DNA of 5,789 nt from Neorhizobium sp. UBA7851 (GTDB lineage Bacteria; Pseudomonadota; Alphaproteobacteria; Rhizobiales; Rhizobiaceae). Positions 1-3,915 of this stretch are shown in pieces (the first letter of the stretch is position 1; every line of letters begins with the position of its first letter). The notes beneath the pieces are model-generated. The model was not told where the DNA came from and ran no database searches. It saw nothing but the letters and a program-made list of their open reading frames with translations. The position numbers were made by a program, and so were the translations under genes. The DNA is taken from the NCBI GenBank assembly GCA_002500765.1, contig DLSX01000054.1:1-5789 (forward strand). The letters run 5' to 3'.

Positions 1-923
1 ATAAGACAGGAACGCTGACCCGCGGCCGCCCGCAGGTGACGGATGTGTGGGCCATTGTCGGGACAGAAGCCGAAGTGCTGGCCCGCGCGGCCGCCGTCGA
101 ACGGAACAGCAGCCATCCGCTTGGGATCGCGATTGGTGAAGCGGCGGTCGCAAAAGGCTTATCTGTGCCGGCGAGCTTCGGCGGCGCCAAGGCGACGCCC
201 GGAAAGGCGGTTACCGCGCGGTTGAAGAACGGATTCGTCTCCGTCGGATCTCCGCGATTTGCAGCCGAGCAGGCTGTCGTCGGTGACGACCTTGCCCGGC
301 GGATCACGCACCTTGAAGAGGAAGGAAAGACGGTCGTCGTTCTGATGATGAATGGCCAGATCGAGGGCGTCATTGCGCTCAGGGATGAGCCGCGTGACGA
401 CGCCGCAACTGCCATCCGGCATCTGAAGGATATCGGCGTCGAGACCGTCATGTTGACCGGCGACAATCAGCGCACAGCGACAGCGATCGGATCGGCGCTC
501 GGACTGGTCGTCAAGGCGGAACTGCTTCCGGACGCCAAGCTCGCCGAGATCTCGCGCCTCAAGACGCAAGGGCCGATCGCCATGATCGGTGACGGTATCA
601 ACGACGCTCCGGCGCTCGCCACCGCTTCAGTCGGAGTGGCAATGGGCGGAGGCACCGATGTCGCGCTGGAAACCGCCGACGCTGCTCTGCTTCGCGACAG
701 GGTCATGGGAGTGGCGGATCTCATTGCCCTGTCGAAGGCGACGCTTGGCAACATCTGGCAGAATATCGGACTCGCACTCGGCCTAAAGGTCGTTTTCCTC
801 GGCACGACGCTTTTCGGTGTCACCACGCTTTGGATGGCGATCCTGGCCGATACGGGGGCGACGGTGCTGGTAACAGCCAACGCGCTTCGCCTTCTTCGCC
901 ATGGCCGCCGGGATATCGAGTAA
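1..923 (+). CDS. zntA: Zn2+/Cd2+/Pb2+-translocating P1B-type ATPase, C-terminal part (5' end outside window)
   Basis: Inner-membrane ATP-driven exporter of divalent soft metals; the window holds the catalytic P/N domains and last two membrane helices. Reading continues upstream of the first internal GTG (36): codons from base 3 give KTGTLT, and the preceding bases 'at' fit the Asp of DKTGT, so the gene is cut at its phosphorylation motif. Counting that Lys as residue 1, I see the nucleotide-binding HP motif (SSHPLG, H38-P39), TGDN (152-155) and the hinge GDGINDAPA (from 196). The C-terminal helices carry NIGLALGLK (K262) and LADTGATVLVTANALRLL (D283). This Lys and Asp, 21 residues apart, match the P1B-2 metal-site residues of E. 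coli ZntA (K693, D714) and not the copper CopA pattern. The N-terminal HMA domain, CPC helix and promoter lie outside. The stop is 25 nt before the PCu(A)C start, suggesting cotranscription. Family certain; zntA versus cadA naming is arbitrary. Confidence 0.93.
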   Translation, partial: KTGTLTRGRPQVTDVWAIVGTEAEVLARAAAVERNSSHPLGIAIGEAAVAKGLSVPASFGGAKATPGKAVTARLKNGFVSVGSPRFAAEQAVVGDDLARRITHLEEEGKTVVVLMMNGQIEGVIALRDEPRDDAATAIRHLKDIGVETVMLTGDNQRTATAIGSALGLVVKAELLPDAKLAEISRLKTQGPIAMIGDGINDAPALATASVGVAMGGGTDVALETADAALLRDRVMGVADLIALSKATLGNIWQNIGLALGLKVVFLGTTLFGVTTLWMAILADTGATVLVTANALRLLRHGRRDIE

Positions 924-948
924 CCGCAGATGCATAATGGAATATCAC

Positions 949-1455
949 ATGCGTTTTAGCACCATGCTGGCCGCGCTGGCTTTGAGTATTCCTGCAATCG
1001 CCATGGCGACGCAATCCAAAGCACACGACTACACGGCCGGGCTTATCGTTATCGGGCACCCGTTCGCCCGTGCGACGCCCGCATCGGCGCCGGTCGCCGG
1101 CGGATATCTGACGTTGACCAACACCGGAAAGGAGGCCGATATCCTGCTCTCCGGATCTAGTCCAGTTTCTGAGAAACTCGAGCTTCATCTATCGACCCTC
1201 GTTGAGGGGGTCGCCAAGATGCGGCAGATCGAAGATGGGATCGAAATAAAGCCGGGCGAAACCGTGGTCTTGAAGGCCGGCGCGTCGCATATCATGTTCG
1301 TGAGGCCAAGGAAACAACTGGTGGAAGGGGAGCGCTTTCCGGCCACTCTCAACTTCAAGAACGCTGGGCCGATAACCGTCGACTTCGCTGTCCAGGGGCT
1401 CGGGCCTTCCAAGGCAGCCGAACACCATGACGACCATAAGCCCAAGGCTGAGTGA
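949..1455 (+). CDS. Periplasmic copper chaperone, PCu(A)C family
   Basis: 168-residue exported Cu(I)-binding protein of the PCu(A)C (DUF461) family, which in other bacteria supplies copper to cytochrome oxidase together with SCO. From ATG 949 the N-terminus is a signal peptide: a short basic start (MRFS), a hydrophobic stretch at about residues 5-20, and likely cleavage after AMA (20) or SKA (25). The mature domain shows PFARATP (38-44) and GGYLTLTN (51-58). The copper ligands are all present: H80, M91 (H-X10-M) and the HIM pair H114/M116. A His/Asp-rich tail (EHHDDHKPKAE) extends beyond the domain and may bind extra metal. Start choice: in-frame ATGs at 901 and 937 exist, but 901 overlaps the ATPase gene and would bury the signal peptide behind a 16-residue leader. 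949 has GGAA at 939-942, six bases upstream. It lies between the P1B ATPase and SCO genes in one apparent operon. Confidence 0.93.
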   Translation: MRFSTMLAALALSIPAIAMATQSKAHDYTAGLIVIGHPFARATPASAPVAGGYLTLTNTGKEADILLSGSSPVSEKLELHLSTLVEGVAKMRQIEDGIEIKPGETVVLKAGASHIMFVRPRKQLVEGERFPATLNFKNAGPITVDFAVQGLGPSKAAEHHDDHKPKAE

Positions 1456-2075
1456 TCGTGCTGAAGATCGCCCGCACCGCTGCCTGGGGAGGCAGCGCGA
1501 TCCTTGTCGCTGTGCTAATCGCCGGCTATTACATGGCACCGTCAGGGCGCGAGCACCCAACCCGGCCCGCCCATGACCGCGGGATCCCCTCGATCGGGGG
1601 GCCGTTTGAGCTGGTTTCGCACAAGGGTAAACGGTTCACTCACGCCGATGTGGCAGGGAAGGCCTATCTGGTCTTTTTCGGCTTCACCCATTGCCCCGAT
1701 GTCTGTCCGACCACATTGTCCGAGTTGACGATACTCATGGACGACCTCGGGGCGGACGCCGACCGGGTGACACCGATCATGATCACCGTCGACCCGGAGC
1801 GCGACACGCAAAAGATCTTATCCGAATATATGTCGTCGTTCGACAGCAGGATCGTCGCCCTGACCGGAACACCGCAGCAGACGGAAGCCGCGGTGAAGGC
1901 GTTCAAAGCCTATTACAAGAAGGTGCCGCTGGATGGCGGGGAATACACCATGGATCACACGGCCGGAATCTACATGATGAGCGCAGCCGGCGCATTCGTC
2001 GGCACGCTCGATATGCACGAGCCACAGGATATTCGCCTTCGGAAACTGCGGCGTCTGGTCGATCGTGAAAGATGA
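1452..2075 (+). CDS. SCO1/SenC/PrrC family copper-binding thioredoxin-fold protein
   Basis: 207-residue membrane-anchored periplasmic protein with a thioredoxin fold. SCO proteins bind copper and/or reduce the CuA-site cysteines of cytochrome c oxidase subunit II. Visible features: one N-terminal membrane segment (about residues 12-28, WGGSAILVAVLIAGYYM) acting as uncleaved anchor; the strand FFGFTHCPDVCP with metal/redox cysteines C81 and C85; DPERDT (114-119); and the third copper ligand H169 in YTMDHTAGIY. Length is normal. The start is GTG at 1452, overlapping the chaperone stop as GTGA, a typical translational-coupling junction; a second GTG at 1458 is possible and would shorten the protein by two residues. 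AAGG at 1444-1447 can serve as a weak ribosome site for either. PCu(A)C and SCO are a well-known functional pair, so the neighbourhood supports a copper-delivery role, although no oxidase gene is in view. Confidence 0.95.
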   Translation: MIVLKIARTAAWGGSAILVAVLIAGYYMAPSGREHPTRPAHDRGIPSIGGPFELVSHKGKRFTHADVAGKAYLVFFGFTHCPDVCPTTLSELTILMDDLGADADRVTPIMITVDPERDTQKILSEYMSSFDSRIVALTGTPQQTEAAVKAFKAYYKKVPLDGGEYTMDHTAGIYMMSAAGAFVGTLDMHEPQDIRLRKLRRLVDRER

Positions 2076-2212
2076 AGCCGTCGCCGGCCATTGATGCCCT
2101 TGGTCTTTATTCGGCCGGTTAAACCTCGCTGCTTGTCACATCGGCGCTCGGCGCAGCGTAGGTTGGAGAACTCAGGGTCCGATGACCGAGATCGAAACGA
2201 AGAGACCGCCGG
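2076..2212. other. Convergent intergenic region, no gene recognised
   Basis: This stretch lies between the SCO stop and the convergent HMA gene. The only structure near the SCO stop is a 6-bp pairing, CCGGCC (2084-2089) with GGCCGG (2113-2118), across a 23-nt loop, too weak to call a terminator alone. An open plus-strand frame beginning at 2091 has no recognisable protein and runs through the hairpin and antisense to the HMA gene, so I do not call it. Confidence 0.5.
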
Positions 2213-2254
2213 TCCGTCAGGCCGGATATCGAAGAGATCGTCCGGCCTGACGGA
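2213..2254. terminator. Perfect 14-bp hairpin, probable bidirectional terminator
   Basis: The arms at 2213-2226 and 2241-2254 (TCCGTCAGGCCGGA and its exact complement) form a GC-rich 14-bp stem. The 14-nt loop can pair further (ATC/GAT, 2228-2230 with 2236-2238). It sits 12 bases past the minus-strand HMA stop and 137 bases past the plus-strand SCO stop, in a convergent gap, as expected for a shared transcript end. There is no clean T-run on the plus side. On the minus side the flank is only mildly T-rich (TCTCTTCGTTT, about 13 bases on), so termination may be inefficient or the hairpin may mainly protect 3' ends. Confidence 0.7.
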
Positions 2255-2266
2255 GTGTCGGCGAAG

Positions 2267-2476
2267 TCAGTTCGAGACCTTGTATCCGAGGTCCACGACC
2301 GTCTCATGCAGAATGTCCGCGCCGATGATCTCGGGGTCGATCTGAATGATCGCTATCGTGCTGTCGAGCGAGACGTTGACGTCCAGTACGCCGGGAAGCG
2401 CACGCAGGCCCTTGTCGACCTTTGCGACGCAGCTTGCGCAGTCCATTCCGACCACATTCATTTCTACAGTTTCCAT
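2267..2476 (-). CDS. Stand-alone heavy-metal-associated (HMA) domain protein with zinc-type GMDCxxC site
   Basis: 69-residue cytosolic metal-binding protein consisting of one HMA (ferredoxin-like) domain, the fold found in CopZ/Atx1/MerP chaperones and at the N-terminus of P1B ATPases. The binding loop is VVGMDCASCVAKV with C13 and C16. Asp before the first Cys resembles ZntA/CadA domains (GMDC), whereas copper chaperones usually have GMTC. The rest (LRALPGVLDVNVSL, then IGADILHETVVDLGYKV) follows the HMA pattern. No signal peptide is visible. ATG 2476 is preferred over an upstream in-frame TTG at 2557 because AAAGG lies seven bases upstream, the domain begins just after it, and the TTG falls inside the promoter -35 element. 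The gene appears monocistronic: its own MerR-type promoter before it, a hairpin after it. Likely role: metal buffering or delivery to the nearby Zn-type ATPase. A copper role cannot be excluded. Confidence 0.92.
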   Translation of the reverse strand: METVEMNVVGMDCASCVAKVDKGLRALPGVLDVNVSLDSTIAIIQIDPEIIGADILHETVVDLGYKVSN

Positions 2477-2491
2477 CTGAAAGCCTTTCAG
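2477..2491 (-). promoter_or_regulatory. Ribosome binding site inside a 15-nt inverted repeat, HMA gene
   Basis: Directly before the HMA start codon the minus strand reads CTGAAAGGCTTTCAG, a perfect inverted repeat of 7-nt arms around one base. The Shine-Dalgarno-like AAAGG (plus positions 2484-2488) lies within it, seven bases from ATG. In RNA, six base pairs around a GGC loop would partly cover the ribosome site. The site decides the start; a regulatory role for the fold is only a possibility. Confidence 0.6.
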
Positions 2492-2526
2492 GACTAAGCT
2501 GAGGTCAGTTAAGTTTGACACGTCAG

Positions 2527-2557
2527 ACCTTGCACCCTGTAGCGGCTGCAGGGTCAA
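2527..2557 (-). promoter_or_regulatory. MerR-family promoter/operator (CadR/ZntR/CueR-like) for the HMA gene
   Basis: On the minus strand a -35 TTGACC (2552-2557) and a -10 CAAGGT (2527-2532) are separated by 19 bp, the over-long spacer that is the hallmark of MerR-activated promoters; CAAGGT is close to the TAAGGT of the mer promoter. The spacer holds an interrupted dyad: ACCCTGCAG (2546-2554) and CTACAGGGT (2534-2542) around a CGG centre, with one mismatch in nine. Its ACCCT...AGGGT arms resemble metal-sensor sites of the CadR/ZntR/PbrR/CueR group. Transcription would begin near 2519-2520, giving a leader of about 43 nt. No MerR-type gene is in the window, so the cognate sensor is elsewhere and the inducing metal is not decided by sequence. 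Confidence 0.85.
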
Positions 2558-2864
2558 CCCGCAGGCTTATGATCTCGTGGAAATTTTCGCACCCTTAAAT
2601 CGTGTGCCGTACAGCCAATTTTCGGCAGAGTGGCATCCGCAAGGCATCGAAGGGCGCTTGAGCCGGCACAATCGCGCCTCTTCCAACGCCTCGAGGAGAG
2701 GTGAAAACGTCGCAGACATTGATCAGACCTGCGAAGCCTCAGATCGAGGTGGTGGTGAGTTGCGCCTCAACTTGATAAAATCAGCCTGCCGGGGCGTCAG
2801 ATGGCGATAGGACCAGAGTATGCTCATGCCTGAGCCATGCGACAGTCGCCGGCGGGCATGTTGG
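2558..2864. other. About 300-bp intergenic region without a recognisable gene
   Basis: The region lies between the HMA promoter and the end of nadE. A plus-strand frame from GTG 2577 to 2810 (77 codons) and a minus-strand frame of 34 codons from ATG 2827 both lack a good ribosome site and any recognisable motif. I see no tRNA shape, no direct repeats and no transposon ends. Near the nadE stop there are short repeats of CATGC/GCATG (2826-2861), but no clear stem followed by a T-run, so no nadE terminator can be named. It could be eroded coding DNA from an earlier rearrangement. Confidence 0.5.
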
Positions 2865-3683
2865 CTACTCCGGCGTGACCGGTAAGGCTCGCTTGTGCGC
2901 GCTCGCTGTGTACATGGTGAGGATTCGCTGGCGTGCTAATTCCGCGATCGCCTTGCCCTCGAGAAAATCGTCAATCTCGTCGTAGGTGACGCCGTAAGCG
3001 TCCTCGTCCGGCCGCAGCGGCGCATTGCTTTCGAGATCGGCGGTCGGCACCTTGTCGATCAGTTCCTGTGGCGCTCCGATATGCTTGGCGATGGCACGAA
3101 CGCGGCGCTTGGTAAGACCCGAAAGCGGGAGAATATCGGCCGCGCCATCTCCGAATTTCGTGAAGAATCCCATCAATGCCTCGGCGGCGTGGTCCGTACC
3201 GATCACGAGGCCGCTGACGGCGCCAGCCAACGCGTATTGCGCGATCATGCGCTGACGCGCCTTGATATTGCCGAGGTGGAAATCCACCCGGGCTGCCTCA
3301 AACAGTTCGCCTGCCTCACGACGGACCTCTGCAAGCATTGCATCGGCCGCCGGCTTGATGTCGATGGTGACGGTACGATCGGGACGGATCGCCGCCAAGG
3401 CTTTCTGCGCATCGGCCTCGTCAGCCTGAACCCCGTACGGGAGACGCACTGCAACGAATTCTGCCGTGTGGCCGTGCTCGCGCAGGCGACTTACAGCGGT
3501 CTGGGCCAGCATGGCGGCGGTCAGGGAATCCACGCCGCCGCTGATGCCAAGGACGTAGGCGCGTAATGCCGTGGTGCGCAGATAATCGGCCAGAAAGGCA
3601 ACTCGACGCTCTGTCTCTGCTGCTGCATCGAAGCTCGGCGCAATGCCGAGTGCGCGGATGATATCGGCCTGTTGATGCAGCAA
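2865..3683 (-). CDS. nadE: Ammonia-dependent NAD(+) synthetase
   Basis: Cytosolic enzyme adenylating nicotinate adenine dinucleotide (NaAD) with ATP and replacing AMP with ammonia to give NAD+, the last NAD step. From TTG 3683 the protein has 272 residues, matching the ~275 of E. coli NadE. There is no N-terminal glutaminase domain, so it should use free ammonia. Visible: the start LLHQQADIIRALG, alignable with the E. coli N-terminus; the PP-loop LGISGGVDS (SGGVDS 48-53); NIKARQRM (139-146); and GTDHAAEALMGFFTKFGDG (162-180), then LPLSGLTKR. Start choice: GAAGGA (3690-3695) is six bases before TTG 3683. An upstream TTG (3713) and GTG (3710) would add about ten residues absent from the family, and TTG 3713 overlaps the proposed -10 box. 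It is flanked by metal genes on both sides, with no NAD-pathway neighbour, and is transcribed in the same direction as cusA, about 230 bp downstream. Confidence 0.94.
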   Translation of the reverse strand: MLHQQADIIRALGIAPSFDAAAETERRVAFLADYLRTTALRAYVLGISGGVDSLTAAMLAQTAVSRLREHGHTAEFVAVRLPYGVQADEADAQKALAAIRPDRTVTIDIKPAADAMLAEVRREAGELFEAARVDFHLGNIKARQRMIAQYALAGAVSGLVIGTDHAAEALMGFFTKFGDGAADILPLSGLTKRRVRAIAKHIGAPQELIDKVPTADLESNAPLRPDEDAYGVTYDEIDDFLEGKAIAELARQRILTMYTASAHKRALPVTPE

Positions 3684-3689
3684 GGTCGT

Positions 3690-3695
3690 TCCTTC
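3690..3695 (-). promoter_or_regulatory. Shine-Dalgarno GAAGGA fixing the TTG start of nadE
   Basis: GAAGGA on the minus strand, with six bases to TTG 3683, is the only strong ribosome site near the N-terminus. It lies inside the reading frame if the upstream GTG/TTG codons were used, which argues for the later start. Confidence 0.7.
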
Positions 3696-3712
3696 GTTTG
3701 ATGAGCGCACCA

Positions 3713-3741
3713 ATAGCTAAGCCCAGACGCGGTGACGTCAA
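3713..3741 (-). promoter_or_regulatory. Possible sigma-70-type promoter of nadE
   Basis: Minus-strand TTGACG (3736-3741) matches five of six -35 bases. Seventeen bases on is AGCTAT (3713-3718), a poor -10. The -35 overlaps the 8-bp palindrome TGACGTCA (3733-3740), which could bind a regulator or be chance. The position, about 30 bases before the chosen start, is sensible, but the weak -10 keeps confidence low. Confidence 0.35.
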
Positions 3742-3883
3742 GGTTTTTCGCAGAGGTCGATCAATGTCCTTGGTATCTGTCGTCTCTTTGCGTTCGGAAG
3801 ATGGGTTGGAAGGCGCGAAATCTAACGAGGTGACAAGTTTCTGGCGGTGGTCGCGTGGTTGTGACTTCATTTGTGTGACGAAG

Positions 3884-3911
3884 TGGCCGAAGCCGCGTGA
3901 GGCTCCGGCCA
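3884..3911 (-). terminator. Hairpin just downstream of cusA, candidate terminator
   Basis: TGGCCGAAGCC (3884-3894) and GGCTCCGGCCA (3901-3911) pair at 10 of 11 positions around a six-base loop. The structure begins four bases after the cusA stop on the minus strand. The sequence following it (CTTCGTCAC) is not a T-run, so it is a weak or Rho-assisted terminator, or a 3'-end stabiliser. It would separate the RND operon from nadE. Confidence 0.5.
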
Positions 3912-3915
3912 AGGG

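Noticed and set aside
36..923. Treating GTG 36 as the start of the ATPase gene
   Set aside because: The frame continues to the edge as KTGTLT, part of the DKTGT motif, so the gene begins outside the window.
2091..2345. 84-codon plus-strand frame after the SCO gene
   Set aside because: Runs through the hairpin and antisense into the HMA gene; protein looks random and Arg/Ser-rich.
2515..2543. Plus-strand TTGACA (2515-2520) with TGTAGC 17 bases on, a possible divergent promoter overlapping the MerR site
   Set aside because: The -10 is poor (three of six) and no credible plus-strand gene follows in 2558-2864.
2577..2810. 77-codon plus-strand frame starting at GTG
   Set aside because: No ribosome site, no recognisable domain, composition like random GC-rich frame.
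2723..2827. 34-codon minus-strand frame from ATG 2827
   Set aside because: Very short, weak start context, no similarity I recognise.
2826..2861. CATGC/GCATG repeats as a nadE terminator
   Set aside because: Pairing is short with a long interior and no T-run follows on the minus strand.
3421..3912. 163-codon minus-strand frame spanning the nadE promoter region
   Set aside because: Overlaps the N-terminal half of nadE in another frame, Arg-rich, with no domain.
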